Source: Climacium dendroides (lineage: Eukaryota; Streptophyta; Bryopsida; Hypnales; Climaciaceae). Taken from it: a stretch of DNA of 64,000 nucleotides. Positions 1-12,500 of this stretch are shown one piece after another. The position numbers and the translations under genes were made by a program. The DNA is taken from assembly GCA_950106755.1 (NCBI GenBank), contig OX467091.1, positions 21,097,538-21,161,537 of the forward strand, read 5' to 3'. The notes beneath the pieces were generated by a model. The model did no database searches, was not told the origin of the DNA, and saw nothing but the letters and a program-made list of their open reading frames with translations. Position 1 is the stretch's first letter. Each line of letters opens with the position of its first letter.

Positions 1-389
1 TTTAGAGTGTGCAAATTTAAAAAAGGGGTTGAAATTAAGTGTAGTTATCTTAGTGGGAATCTTGCCTTAAATTTGTGTTCTAAGTGTTATTGGCAAAAAT
101 GATCACTGAAGGTTCTATATGTTAAATCTTTATCTATTCTTTCCAATCAAAAGTCCAAAAGAGGAAGACCAAATCATTGCTTTCTTGTCGCTATGGCAAG
201 AAGTGTACTACAATGGTGATCAAAAAAATTGTTATTAATGAGGAAATCAATAATATTCACATTTTAAAAAATAAAAAATTTGGAGAGCTTCATGTATTTT
301 TATGAATTTTTCAAAATCAAGATTGGAATAAACTTGAGTGCTCAATAGGTGTATGCTTGAAGTACCTTGAGAAACCATGCACTAAAATC

Positions 390-620
390 TTGTTATTTTA
401 CAACCATGAAGTACCATTTATAAAGTAGAAGGCATTCAAAGTGAATGATGGTCATATTGGAGACACTTCAAAAAACATCTATTTAACAAAAAGGGAGAGG
501 GAAGGGGCAAACAATGAAGTGTATAACTACCTTAAAAAGAATTGTTACTTTCTCCTTTATTATCTTCGTCTTTGGAATTCTCAATGATCCTTATGTGTGA
601 TTTATAATTTTTCCTTTAAC
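390..620. repeat. dispersed repeat, partner at about 2775-3005
   Basis: The block starting near 'cttgttattttacaaccatg' and running to the pyrimidine-rich 'ctttctcc' part can be aligned by eye with 2775-3005 in the same order and orientation, with many substitutions and small indels. It has no coding potential. The second copy is part of an insertion in duplication copy A, so this is a mobile or formerly mobile sequence. Confidence 0.55.
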
Positions 621-1298
621 TTCTAAAATCCTAGGGCTTTTCTTGCCAACAAAAACACTCAAAATTGTTCTTTCTACAACATTTACCAAAAAAGCTTACT
701 AGAATTTTTTTGTAAAGTTTGACTATATAAATCGAAAGATAATTGCATTCAAAGTCAATTTTTTTTTTAACCTTGATTGAAAATTTTAAATGACTTCGAT
801 TACCGTTTGTGGTTTTTTTTCACCATGGACTTTGATTTTCTTATTTTATCATATTGAAAATCATGTTAGATATGTGCACCAATTTTTCCACATTGTCACA
901 AGATTTGACATTACAATGTACTTTACTTGAGTCAATTTTGCCTCAACATACTTTCAAAACACAAGCTTGCGATTTCAGAACCTGTTAGCTTACAGCTTGT
1001 ACTAACCAATGGTAGATTGCAAGATGTACTTGTAATTGAGAAGTAGGAAAAAAGATTAGGAAAAAATTAGATAAATAAATCCCTAGTTTTTATGGTGTCT
1101 TGATGCCCTATGCAACCCCCAAGGTAGGGCTTGAGGAAAGGGGCCCTAAGTGTTCCGGGGATGTTCCCATCTCATTGTGTTCTAATTATCTTCTATCAAA
1201 TATTTTGAAAAACTAAAGTACTAAGGGAAGCCTCCTACTTTTTTTTTCCCCTCGGATGTTGTTTGTGGCTGTAAGCTAACAAGTTTTGAAATCGCACA

Positions 1299-1413
1299 GG
1301 CTCTAAAACCGCCCACATCCTCAAAATGTACATTGTGCATACATGTTGCTTTCTCATAGCCTTTAACAATGTACAAACTGTGTACATTTTAGGAGGTGGG
1401 CGATTTTAGAGCC
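1299..1413. repeat. long imperfect hairpin in a dispersed repeat
   Basis: The left arm (1299-about 1332, starting ggctctaaaaccgcccac) is the near-perfect reverse complement of the right arm (1381-1413, ending gtgggcgattttagagcc), with a loop of about 48 bases. Related short palindromes sit at 39961-39995 inside a related repeat, so the fold belongs to a repeat family rather than to this site alone. It could be the core of a foldback element. Confidence 0.65.
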
Positions 1414-2754
1414 CTATGCCATTTCAACTTCAAAATTTTATAACTAATTTCAGAAAGCTCAAAACAATATCAAACGACTTGGGTTAGATGCCAATTCTAC
1501 TTGTCTCTCAAGGAAAATTTACTGAAAATTATTTCAGGAAGCTACTCATCCCCAAAATTCAGTTTCAGTTCTTAGGTGGGCGATTTCTGGACCTGTTACC
1601 TTACAGTTTTTTTGGGGGGGTAGGGGGTCTTTGAGATTTGCTTGCCATTGTGAGCAAGCCAACACACTAACTTAGCTTGAATATGTGGAAAAAATTTCAG
1701 AAATTTCCACCATGTAGATTGCAAAATATTAGTGTTTGAAGTGGCAAAAGTTCTTTTGGCCCTAATGAAACCTGGGCAATTGCACTTCACAAGCTCACAT
1801 TTGTATGAAAAAATGTTCATGTTGGTGGGGAGGCAAGTTGGCTACATGCTTGAAAAATTTCAAGCATGTAGCCAACTTGCCTTGTAGAATTCCAATGGTT
1901 GCAATGCTATAATAAACAATCTATATCCTATGATTTTATTTATTTTTCAAAAATATTGAAAATTGAATTAAATAAATGACTTCAAAGTTTATTTTAGAGT
2001 AGAGAATCCATAACTACTTACAAACTAAAACTCCTCATAATTTTTGACTCATTGATCAAAATATAATGATTCAAAGCTTTACAAGTATATAGAAATTTAG
2101 AAAATCAATTTCAAATTTTTATTTCTCAAAAGAAAGATTTTTAAAAATCTTCCCAGACTATTCATTTATGAAAAAAATTTATATATTAGGCCTTAACTTT
2201 TGAATCATATTTTTAAATTTTCTAAATTTTAGTGCACATAAAAAATATTCCTTGTTCATACCTTCTATTAAAGTTTGGGCTTAAAACATGAAAATATCTA
2301 GTCACACTTATGTGCCTAAAATTTCTATGTTACCAAATTTAGCAAGCCTTTGAGGGTTAATATTAGTGGAAATAGATTGTTTACCTCATGTAATTACTCA
2401 TTAGAGCCTCTTTTTAAATTTGTTTTTTTGTTTACTTATCTACTAGACTTTTGCAGAAACACCAACCTCTCAATCTACACTCATTGCCCATGTTTCAAAA
2501 CAAAAGAGTCTCTTAAGAGAACTTTGGGACTTTAGGGAGTTAAGAAATGGGCTTGCTCGTTTATTTGAAAGGAAAACAAAAAAAACTAGAATTGCAACTT
2601 AATTAAATAAGGTTCCATTCTTTAAAGTCTCATTGGTTTATAGCATCCCTTAGTGATATTCCCAAAGACTCAAGGATATCACCAAGGGATGCAAAAGTCA
2701 TTTTGTTATGTTTTGTAATATTTTTCTTCTTAGTTCAGATCTGAACTCTTTGTG

Positions 2755-3062
2755 ATTTCAACACCACAAGCTTGTTACTTTACAACCATGAAGCACCAGT
2801 TGTAAAGTAGGAGCTATTTAAAGTGAACAAATTGAGGTCTTATTGAGGATACTTCAAGAGACATGACTATTTGACAGAACAAAGTAGGGGGCCCAAAACA
2901 ATGAAGGGCATAATTGCCTTAATTAAAAAGAATTGCTACTTTCTCTCTTACAAGTCTCCAGCCTCTACGTCCTTGGGGGGATTTCTAATTTTGCCTTTTA
3001 TAAACAAGCTTGCCTCTTTGTTTTAGAGGACCCCCCACTAAAATTGATATTTTTTCCTTATG
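2755..3062. mobile_element. insertion in copy A with an imperfect direct repeat at its ends
   Basis: Copy B reads straight across this point (about 17010). In copy A about 308 bp is present, flanked by aactctttgtg (2744-2754) and gactctttatg (3063-3073), an imperfect 11-base direct repeat that fits a target-site duplication. Its interior matches 390-620. No coding sequence is left, so the class is unknown. Confidence 0.5.
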
Positions 3063-3119
3063 GACTCTTTATGAAATTGACACTACAAGACAAAGAGTAA
3101 AATTTCTATTACATGTAGA

Positions 3120-3840
3120 GAGGTCCTTAAATTACCAATTTAAGAGCCGAAATTGAATATCAGAAGGTAAAGCTTTTTGAAATATTTTTCATCCTTGAGA
3201 AACAAGTGGAATTGGCATCTAACCCAAATTGTTTCATATTTTTTAGAGCTTTGTGGGATTAGTTATGAAATTTTGAAGTTGAAATGGCATAGGGCTTTAA
3301 AATCATCCACCTCTCAAATGTACAATACAATGTTTGTATATTAGATAGACAAGTCTATTACCACCCCATTTTGCAATCTAGATATCTTGGGGCCAATTTA
3401 AAGAGGGGCACATATTTTTTAGAAGTGAATGCTTGTTTCATGGATCAAACCCAAGTAGAGTTACAACTTCTTGATTAAAATTGTAATTTTTGTCAAATTT
3501 TTGAAGTGATCAACTCTAAAATTACAAAACTACCCATAGAGTGAAGTCATAAATACACCATAATTGCCCTTTCATGTATCTATTGACACTTAAGTTTCCA
3601 CCAATCTAAGATTGATACGATACTCATTTTGATATTAATTTATTGACTTTGACAAAATCTTAAAGGGATTTGTATATTTTGGGGGGTAGATTTGGATGTA
3701 TGAATAGATGGAATTGGAGCCAAAAGTTGGTTATGGAATTGGGATGGTCTATCTTTGTCAAAGGCTAACAAAAACAATATGTACAAATAGTGCATATTTG
3801 AGGATTTGGACAATTTTAGAGCTTGTATGTTTTTAGAACC
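3120..3840. mobile_element. repeat block inserted in copy A
   Basis: This segment is absent from the equivalent place in copy B (about 17080). Positions 3190-3330 belong to the family also seen at 1270-1600 and 39760-40060. Positions 3330-3620 match about 37500-37790 in the same orientation, including the shared string 'gaggggcacatattttt'. The composite looks like nested non-coding repeats. Confidence 0.5.
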
Positions 3841-4000
3841 TCCTACCTACTGAAGAGAGCAAAAATTGTAGTAATCAACTTCAAGCTTCTAGTTAGTATG
3901 TATTATTCAACACTAGCAATTTCTCTGCAAAGTTTCATCAACTAAGGCAATTTATAGTAAAAAGACTAATCACCTATCAAGCTTATTCACAATTCTTAAG

Positions 4001-4967
4001 ATGAAGACACCTATAATCCATCAAATAAGCATTTTTGGACATGATTGGAAATAGTGCAAGGCAAAACAAATATCTTTTAAGGTGCAATGATAGAAATGAT
4101 GGGGATTGCAATAACTTTGGTAATTTTATTGCTTAAATTGAATTACTATAAATTTTAAAAGGCAAAAGTTAATCTAAACCTACGTCCAATGTCTAAAGTC
4201 ATCCAATTTTAATAATTTAAGAGCTACTTTTATGCTCATTACTTCCTACTTTCTTGCTCACTACTTTGAGACATATGTCATGTTCCAACCTTAAAAAAGA
4301 GAAACATACAAATTTCAAACTTTAGTTGAAAATTTGTTCCAACCTTGATTAGAAATAACTAATATAGAACCCATCCATCCAATTCCACCACCTATAAGTT
4401 CCTCCCATTCGCATCACTAGCCTACCTATTACTACAATCTTATCAACCTTTTATTATGATGGGAATGCACTTGGAGAGCAAACACATCAATCCACACTTT
4501 AACAAGAATCTACACATAGTTTAACATTTTAGCTTTGAAAAATGACAAAAAATTTACTTCTTGTTGGAATGTCTTCATTTTTTTTGCAATTGACTACTCT
4601 CAAACTTCTCAATCACTAAAAATAAAAGAGCCAACAAATAGCTTCTCCAAAGTACCTACATTGAATGGGGGTATTAAAGGGACCAAAAAATTTAAGGGAC
4701 TTATTGTAGAAAATTGTAGATGTTTGAAAGATGATGTGTAGCCCTTGAGCATTTTAGTAACTATTGATGTACAACAAAGATAGTAACTATTGATGTACAA
4801 CAATGGTAGATATTTATTTAGTGTGTAATGTTGATTAATTGGTATGGGTCCCCTTAACAATTTGCTATTCAGAAAGCAAATCTGCGTGGTAATGGGTTCT
4901 ACCTTAAACCCTACAGGTTGGGTATGGGTCTGTTGGTCGGGTGGTACCTTAGGTCTCCTTGCCACTC
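4001..4967. mobile_element. about 0.96 kb insertion in copy A
   Basis: Copy B joins 'gcttattcacaattc' directly to 'cgtacgtgcagg' (about 17200-17230). Copy A has almost 1 kb between the matching strings. The part 4080-4300 is the approximate reverse complement of 46750-46990. Short open frames inside have no recognisable domain. No clear terminal repeats were found, so the class is unknown. Confidence 0.55.
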
Positions 4968-5284
4968 CGTAAGTGCAGGCTCTTCGTTCTCTCCATGGTC
5001 ATGCAGTGGCAAGCAAGAACCTGGAGCTCACGTCCACAACATTCCTGACAGCCTCCTGAATTTTATAAGGCATCCGGAACAAGATGCTCCCAGACTGAAA
5101 ATGCAAGGGCACACATGCAGAGAAAACGCAAGAAAAGAAATCTACAAACATGCATCCTGCTCTTCTCTGGCGAACCACCCGTAGCTAACAACAATCGAGT
5201 CAATCATCAAACACTCCACTCCGACATCAGGAAAACTAACAGCTATTCTAGAAAATCACAAGAAAAGTGGACACGACGATTCAA

Positions 5285-6440
5285 AAGGCTAAGTCCATGA
5301 CTGGAATCCGTCGTACTGTTCTCCAGGCAACATTGGGTCACCGTCGGGAAGGTCACAGGGAACCGTACTTTTGGACGATGAGGTGCGGCACACACTTCTT
5401 CTCCGGGACCAACTCGCAGCTGCCATCGCCATTGCAGGGGCACAGTAACAGCTGAAGATGATGTCACTCGGCAATTCCACAAGGGTTGCCGTTCGTGAAG
5501 ATCCCTGAAGTAAACACATTGCCATCTAGAGTGGGAGTGATGAGGGATTTGATGGCGTCTGCGATGACAGCACCGTCGAAGTTGAAGCATCCGATGATCC
5601 CCATTTCTCGCGGCGTGAACCCCCCCGTTTCAGCCACTTCTCGTCCTGGATCACAACCACCACGTGCACGCCGCGGATCTTGGCGTTCAAGAAATCAGTA
5701 ACTTGCGTGGTCGACTAGTGGCCCTAGATGGTCACGTTGGAGACGTTATCGTAGAAAACGCTGGCCTTGTTAGCTAATTGTCACTTGACTCGAGTCTCGT
5801 CCAATCTCGTGAGGGCGTGGAAAGTCAAGAGGTTGAGACGCGGCGCATTCTTCATCACGATCAACGCGGTCATGTTGCACGCATTGCCAACCACCAGCAC
5901 CTTCACGTCAGGGTTTGCGACGTCGTTCAGCGTTTTTCCCTGCTGCGCAAGGATCTGCTCGTTGAGGTCGAGCAAGTCGGCTCTCTCCATGTTGGGACTG
6001 CAAGGCTCTAGGGTTGAGGATGATGTTGGCGAAAACGTCCTCGGCTTCAATGCTGATGTTCACCTCTATCAAGAACGGGAAGAGCGAATCCTCCAACTCC
6101 ATGGCCACCCCTTCCAGGGTGTCGCACGACCGCTCAGACCCCAGCAGGTGGATGGTCTTGGCCAAACACTTTCTCCGGATGCAAGCTTGAACAACAGATG
6201 GTTGGCAATCTTCCCCGCGGCAGCGGACACTGCGATGTGGACCGTCTTCTTCCATGTCTTGGGCCTCTCGCCCTTCTCCAAACCGTAAGTCACACAGAGA
6301 AAACCAAAGCATTGCCCACGCTTCTGGCTCTCTGCCATGCCGTTAGTGGGACTATGGCTCAACAATTTCTCAGCGATGCTCAAAGCAACACACGCAAATA
6401 TAAGACCTTCTCGACTACTCTGAGCACTCGCCACCGTCAT
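5285..6440 (-). pseudogene. NADP-MDH: processed pseudogene of chloroplast NADP-malate dehydrogenase, copy A
   Basis: Read on the minus strand in three successive frames, this encodes most of chloroplast NADP-malate dehydrogenase, the light-regulated stromal enzyme that reduces oxaloacetate to malate. Landmarks in order are [12 protein letters not shown] and [13 protein letters not shown] (about 6350-6180), [20 protein letters not shown] (about 6150-6090), [36 protein letters not shown] and [11 protein letters not shown] (about 5980-5790), and the C-terminal CDLPDGDPMLPGEQ (about 5330). At least two frameshifts and several in-frame stops interrupt it. About 350 residues are colinear in about 1.15 kb with no intron, whereas the plant gene is multi-exonic, so a retroposed cDNA is the likely origin. 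The 3' flank down to about 4968 and the 5' flank up to about 6735 are shared with copy B. No poly(A) tract is obvious. Confidence 0.85.
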
Positions 6441-6740
6441 GCATGTCTCGAGTTACTTAGGCAATATGCTCAAAATCCAGCTGCGAACACCTACAAAGTC
6501 ACCCACAACTAGAACCTAAGACTCGCGGATGAAGAGGATAGAAAAGCCTAATCGAGAAGTTAAGCCCAGCACACCAAACTGCTGTGATTCCCGTGATGGA
6601 GAGCAGTGGAGGTCAGAACTGATGAAGTGCTGGAGAGAAAAACGAAGGTTGATAGACACTCAAAAAGTCAGCATCCACAACTGAGAACTCAAAACCCCAG
6701 CAAAACACAAGGACGGTGACCGTTCAAGGATGTCCATGTA

Positions 6741-7317
6741 TCAATCTAAACATGCCCGATTAGATTTCGTGGTTAAGAATTTCAATACTCATACCTCACC
6801 TTGCATTGAACCAAATCATTAGAATTAGTGAAAAAGCATTGCAACTATTTCAATTATTCCCCTTCCTACACCCCAACCATGCTACAAGAAGATAGAGCAT
6901 TGTATATTGTACCTCTCACTAGCTCCCAAGCTTCCATTGAAACAGAGGTTTGCAGCTCCACTGTAGTATTGTTCCCTTCACCACTAACAATATAGAATGC
7001 TAGAAATTGGTACAAGATCTGCCCTCTTAGGACAGTTACCACTCACCGTCACTAGTAAGCATGTGCAAAAAGTACTTTGCAAGGATCTTGCAACTCCACC
7101 CAATTGCCCAAGGTGTGATTCACAAGCCTCATAAGTAGGAAGTTCTGTGACCACTTGAATTCCCAAGACCACCACTTGATTGCAGCATCATTCGGTCTAG
7201 GCAGGGGACAACTTGAGATGCATTGACCAAAGCTTTGAAGTCTAAAGTCTCTGAACCAAAACACCATTAATTAGGACGAGTGACTACTGAGGCAGTCCCG
7301 GACCATAAATATTGAAG
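6741..7317. other. spacer between NADP-MDH relic and TNL A
   Basis: This is the downstream flank of the minus-strand TNL A gene and probably includes its 3' UTR. The matching spacer in copy B is about 18960-19437. Short open frames on the minus strand show no domain. No terminator or RNA gene could be identified. Confidence 0.5.
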
Positions 7318-10300
7318 TCATTTGATTATTCCAAGTCTATGACGCCATAGCAAAAGAGAGCTCCCTTCACTTCGTGCTTGAGATGAAGATTCTTCGGTGA
7401 CTAGATAAATGGAAGGCCAACGTGCTTTCATGTCTTGAATGAATTGGGCACTCAACACCACCCCACTGTTGGCCACATCCAACCTTTGCATTTTCCGTGA
7501 GTTTGTGAAATCCGGAAGAGCTTGCAACCTCTTGCACCCGTTGACATCGAGATTCTCAAAATTGGGACACAAAGGCCCTGAGCAGGTCAAGTTCATTAAC
7601 CTCACACAGCCATGCAGGTCAAGGCGAGACAATTCTGGGAAGTTGGCCAAGTCCGGGAGCTCTTGGATGGGACATCGTCTGCAATACAAAGTGCGCAATT
7701 GTGAACAAGGGGCGAGTCCTTGCAGATTTGCAAATCCACCGTCAGACAAATCCAAAGACCTAAGGCCTGTCAACCGCTGAAGGCCCAACCCAAGGTTCTC
7801 ATGAAGACACGGATTGCCCCCTGCCCACAACGATTTCAAGTTCTGCAATCCAAGGATGCCATGGACATCCCTCAACCGCAAACAACCTTGAATCCTCAAC
7901 TTTTCTAGTCTGGCAAGCTCTCGCAAATCCGGTAATGCCTCCAACTTGTTGCAACCCTTAATGTCCAACTCCTCCAAATTGGTCAAGATGCACAAACCAG
8001 ACAAGTCTTCAAACTCGCACCTCCGGAGGTCCAAATTGCGCAGTCTTGATAACCTCTCGAGATTAGGCAATGCATGCACGCCCTTGCACTTGTTCACAAT
8101 GACGGATTCCAACGACACTAACTCTGCCAGACTTGAAAACCCTTGACCTTGCCACCCGAAAATGTGGAGCCTTTCCAGCTTTGTAAGCTTGCATAAGTTA
8201 GGCCCATCTTGTAGCCTATCAATTCCAGCATGCAATCTCCACAGAGAAATCAAGTCACTCCATCCTGCGAAAGATTGCAAAGGGACCTCTGGATCCAACA
8301 TCAAGCTTTGCAGATTAGTGAGCTTATACATATCTGGCAGCTGGGTGAGATTCGTGCAACCCAACGTGCTCAGGGACTGTAAACAGACCAACTCATCCAA
8401 ACCTGGCAATGATATGATGAGCTTACAATAATTAAAGCTCAATATCCTCAAGTTTTTGAGGTTGCGCATATCTGGCAACTCCGCAAGACTATAGCAAAGA
8501 ACAGCATGCAGTTCCAGCAAACTAACCAGGTCACCCAAACCCGGCAAGCCTTGTAGCAACTTGCACCCATTCACATGCAACTTCCGCAGCTGTTTCAGTT
8601 TCTGTAAGTTGGGCACTTCTTTGAGCTTACAACAACAATCAAGACGAAGTTCCTGCAACGCAACTAATTCACCCACACCCCAACAGCTCTGCAACGCCCG
8701 ACAGCTGCTCAAATCCAAGAACTGCAAGTTGGTGTGCTTCGAGCTCAAGCCAACAATGGTTGCCACCGAGTCATTGTCACGGAAGCAAGCCACTTGTAGT
8801 AAAATGAGTTTGCTCAAATCTGGAAATCGGCCGCATCCACACAAATCCAACACTCGGAGGTTTGTCAAACAACTGATCTCGTCAATGCAAGATGAATCTG
8901 ATGGGATGCCCAACCATCGTAGAAAGACCAGCTTCGACAAGGAACCCAAACCAGCAACTGATATCAATCTCCTTGAACTTGCCCGGTACGAGTTCGATTC
9001 CAATTCCAAGCTCTTGAGTAATTTTACACCTCTCAAATCTAGTTCCAGTACACTTGAAAAGTCTGGGTCTTGTACATTTGCAAAGTCTGTACGGAGCTTC
9101 AATACTGTCAAATTGGGGAAAGAAACAAAATTCACTTCCTCCAACTTTACAAATCCCTTATCCAAGAAAAACATCCGCCTCATGTTCAACAAACGACCAA
9201 CCCCGGTCACATTGGCCTCCTCAAGCAAATTATACTCGTCCCACTCAAAAATCCATCGTCTTTTTTCAAAGTCACCAACTTTAGTTTCCAATCTTGCAAA
9301 CTCATGCCACAGGTCATGCATGCCGATTTTACCAAATCCATCGCCAAGATTATCCAATATTGATTTTCTCTTGAGGTTCTCCAACTACATAATAACAAAA
9401 ACAAAGACAAATTGTAAAAGCACCATATTGAGCAAGGTCCTCATCCATCACCAAAAAAAACTATAACAACCATACACATTTCATGAAATTGGCACATGTG
9501 TTGTCAAATAGGAACAGAAGGGGTATCACACACTCCTTTGCAACATCAAGAATGTGATCTATATCTCAACTTCCAATCCATCCTAGAATTAAGAAGTGTA
9601 AGATTCAAAGTAGTCGAGTTTCAAAATTCCAACCACAAAACAAAGCCTTTTAGGATACCCTTCAAAAAATTAAGCTAGTAGAGGGATAATTGAAAAATCA
9701 AGTTCACATCCATCTCAAATCTTACACCCCTAGAACCTCTCTGACAATTGAAAATATCTCTCGGGACTTGAACATCTAAACTCTCAGCCCTTAAATGTCA
9801 AATCGTCAAACCACCATTGATAATGGACAAACTGCTACAGCAGAAGTTTCAACCACTAAACTCTCAAAAAGTCAAGAATTCTAAAGCCATGGAAACAAAT
9901 AGTCCCACTCAAGAAAAAAAAAGATACACAACCATGAATTCAAAAAATACTCACCCTTCCCATAACATTAATCAAAGGTATTCGATGAATTTCCCCAAAC
10001 CATTCAAAAACATTCCACTTGAATGAAATGTTTCCACCTCTATATGGTGAAAATAGGGCCACATCCATGAATAGAAGTTGGTCTTGGGCATTCAAGGCAT
10101 CAAAGCTCCTCCTCAAGATGGAAAACACAAGGTGTTGGGGCTCTCCAAAAGGGTTCAAAAAGTCAATTTCATCCAATATTGACCACCACCGTGATGGAAC
10201 ATATCCAACACAACGCAACTGCTCACCCAACACTTCCAATGCCAATGGGTGGTAATGATAACTAATGCCATCACCTTTCTTAAAATGACATCGCTCAACA

Positions 10301-11835
10301 CAAGATGAGATCAAATCAAGATCATCCTTCTGGTTTAAGGGTTTAGGGACACATGTAACATGGAAAAGGAATAAAGACCAAGCTTCTTCCAACTCCAACT
10401 CAGGCATTTCCATGCATTCACTTGCATCAATCCCCAAAGAGGTCAATTCAATCAAAGAACGTGCTGTCACAAGCACCACACTCCCAGGACCATAATTTGC
10501 TCGTAGAAGAACCAAGGCTTCTTTTGTAGTTGCACTTGACACATTGTCAATTGTCAAAAACACTTTGACATCCATCATATCTCTCATGAGGTGGTGCCGA
10601 TACTGCAAGTCAATAACATCTCAACCTCAATGCAACACAAACAAATTGAAGTACAACAAATTTCAATCAAGTCAAAAAACAAGACAAAATTGTTGACATG
10701 CAATCCACTACAACACACATAATGAATGCAAAATATATATCTATGCTTCTTTAATTATAATGAGTGCAACAAACCTGGTCCACATCCATTGCTCCCAAAC
10801 GTTCAAGATTTTTGTCTGTAAGCTTTGCAAGCACTTCTTTGAAGACTTCTTTTTCACTTTGACTTCCCAACTCAACATGGCAAACTTTGTCACGATACTC
10901 CTCCAAGAAATCATTACACATAGCCTTGCAAATGGTGGTTTTCCCAATACCTCCAACTCCATATATGCCTACAATATACACCTCATACAACAAGGACACT
11001 CTTGATTCCTCAATCCTCTCATGAATCACCTATACATTAACCAAGAGAGGTGTGAATAAGTTAAAATCAACCAATTTACACAAAACAAATTGATCAATAC
11101 CAACACCAAAAAATGCTTCTAGTCATACAAATAACATCTTTATAATTGTTCACAAAGGACATGGAAGAAGCATCCAAAATGATGGATTTTCACACAAACC
11201 TTGCACAATCGGGACCTCCCTTGAACATGGGAAACTTCAAACCTTGTCCTTGGAGGAACCAACTTACAAATCGCATCAACTATCTCCTCCCGAAACTTCA
11301 CTTCCCCCAATTCAAAGTTGTACCTCAAGCCATTAGTTGGGCCAAACAATCGCAAGGCATTCTCACAATCCTTTGCATCAATCCTTCTGTCACATTCAGC
11401 CCAACTTTGCCACATTGATAACCATCTCTTATGGTTATCCACATCACGACATTCTGAAAATGTAATGCCAAGAAATATCGGCATTATTGTGAAGTTTGGC
11501 TTCCTCTTCTTGACATTGGCCATGGCCACCAACTCCAACATGGGCCATTTTGAAGAAAAGAATTCTTCTGATAGTACCACCACACCAACTTCGCATTGTT
11601 CAATAGCTTGAAAGATAAGCCTTGGAAATTCCTTTCCAATGGGTAGGCAATCTCGACGCTTGTCAAAAAATGGATGGCGATCACATCTCTCCAAGTCCAC
11701 GCACAATTGTTCCACAAACCCTTTTTGTGCACCACTATGGCTCAAAAACACCTTGTGCTTTGGTTGTAATGTGTGATTCCTATCCGTGCAAAAAAAGGTA
11801 CCAACCAACCAATCAATATTGAAAGAGAGACCCAA
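7318..11835 (-). CDS. TIR-NBS-LRR (TNL) disease-resistance-type receptor, copy A
   Basis: Intracellular immune receptor of the TNL class. Four coding exons with phase-0 introns are read on the minus strand: TIR 11835 (or 11779) to 11200, 11029-10775, 10602-9955 and 9384-7318, about 1,200 codons in all. The TIR exon has KVFLSHSG near its start and SKWPMLEL, which carries the Glu expected for TIR NADase activity. The second exon has the P-loop GIYGVGGIGKTT. The third has the kinase-2 equivalent VFLTIDNV, GSVVLVTARS and the GLPLA equivalent HPLALEVLG. The last exon starts with the MHD-type MHDLWHEFA, followed by many leucine-rich repeats of about 23 residues. Donors such as AGG|GTGAGT and AAG|GTTTGT are good. 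The TIR exon has no in-frame ATG near its start, so a short upstream coding exon is likely; the candidate acceptor is GCACGGATAG at about 11780. All exons are open, so it is probably functional. Confidence 0.9.
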
Positions 11836-12500
11836 CCATGTTTTCTAATTGAAGCTTACACTATATTTGCAACAATCACATGTTTCGCTATTGAGATTAC
11901 ATGAGCCAAGACACTTCATACTTCTTCACAGTGGTAATGATGCAAGAAATCACGAAGCATAGGTACGACTAACCCATAGCCATTGCCATCACTTGTGCTC
12001 GTAAACAGGCTAGTGCTCCCCTGTTCCATCCTTCAAGTCATGCTATCTCTGAATAACATCGCCATGGCTTTTGATTACAAAAGAATCACTCGAGGTTGTG
12101 TCCATCAGGTCTTCCAAAATACAATCTAGGTGTTGAATGGGAATTGTCACCAGTTATAAGGTATGATACGACAAACTTGGGCGAGATCCGTTATAACCCA
12201 TTGAAGATGGACCACACACACAGCCCCTCTTGAACACAAACAAGTTTCCTTTTGAGCTTCACACCATTCTCCTCAATGAACCGTTTTTGTTCTTCTCTAC
12301 TGAGGGGACCGACAAGAATCAGAATAGGGCACACGAAAAAATTCTTATGGAGTTACAGGGAGAAACCTGAGTGAGGTTGATGAGCGAGGTTGTAAGATGT
12401 TAGAAATCGCAGGTGCTACTAAGCTTGCTATCTTCTGTCTTCTGAACTGCAAAAGTCTCCAAAGGCTATTCCTCTGCCACAACCATCCACAAAACATAAA
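11836..12500. promoter_or_regulatory. upstream region or first intron of TNL A
   Basis: This sequence lies 5' of the TIR exon on the minus strand. Because the TIR exon lacks a start codon, part of it is probably an intron joining a first exon further upstream. Copy B keeps about 11836-12030 and 12220-12300 but lacks roughly 190 bases between them. I could not place a transcription start. Confidence 0.35.

Larger units (their letters stand above)
1..2540. other. gene-free AT-rich flank
   Basis: No reading frame here looks like a protein; the short open frames have no recognisable domain and AT-rich composition. The stretch holds dispersed repeats: 390-620 recurs at about 2775-3005, a hairpin lies at 1299-1413, and 1420-1520 carries in inverted order a module seen again at about 3190-3300 and 39865-39935. 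Confidence 0.6.

Noticed and set aside
5767..6288. 173-codon plus-strand open frame
   Set aside because: Antisense to the NADP-MDH relic, with no domain of its own.
6540..6620. A 5S rRNA-like string (gagaagttaagcccagca), repeated in copy B near 18820
   Set aside because: Only about 15 bases resemble the 5S internal region; the promoter boxes and the rest of the gene are absent. It is better explained as part of the duplicated NADP-MDH relic flank.
8561..9466. 301-codon plus-strand open frame
   Set aside because: It is the antisense shadow of the TNL A leucine-rich repeat exon; its composition and length follow from the repeats on the other strand.
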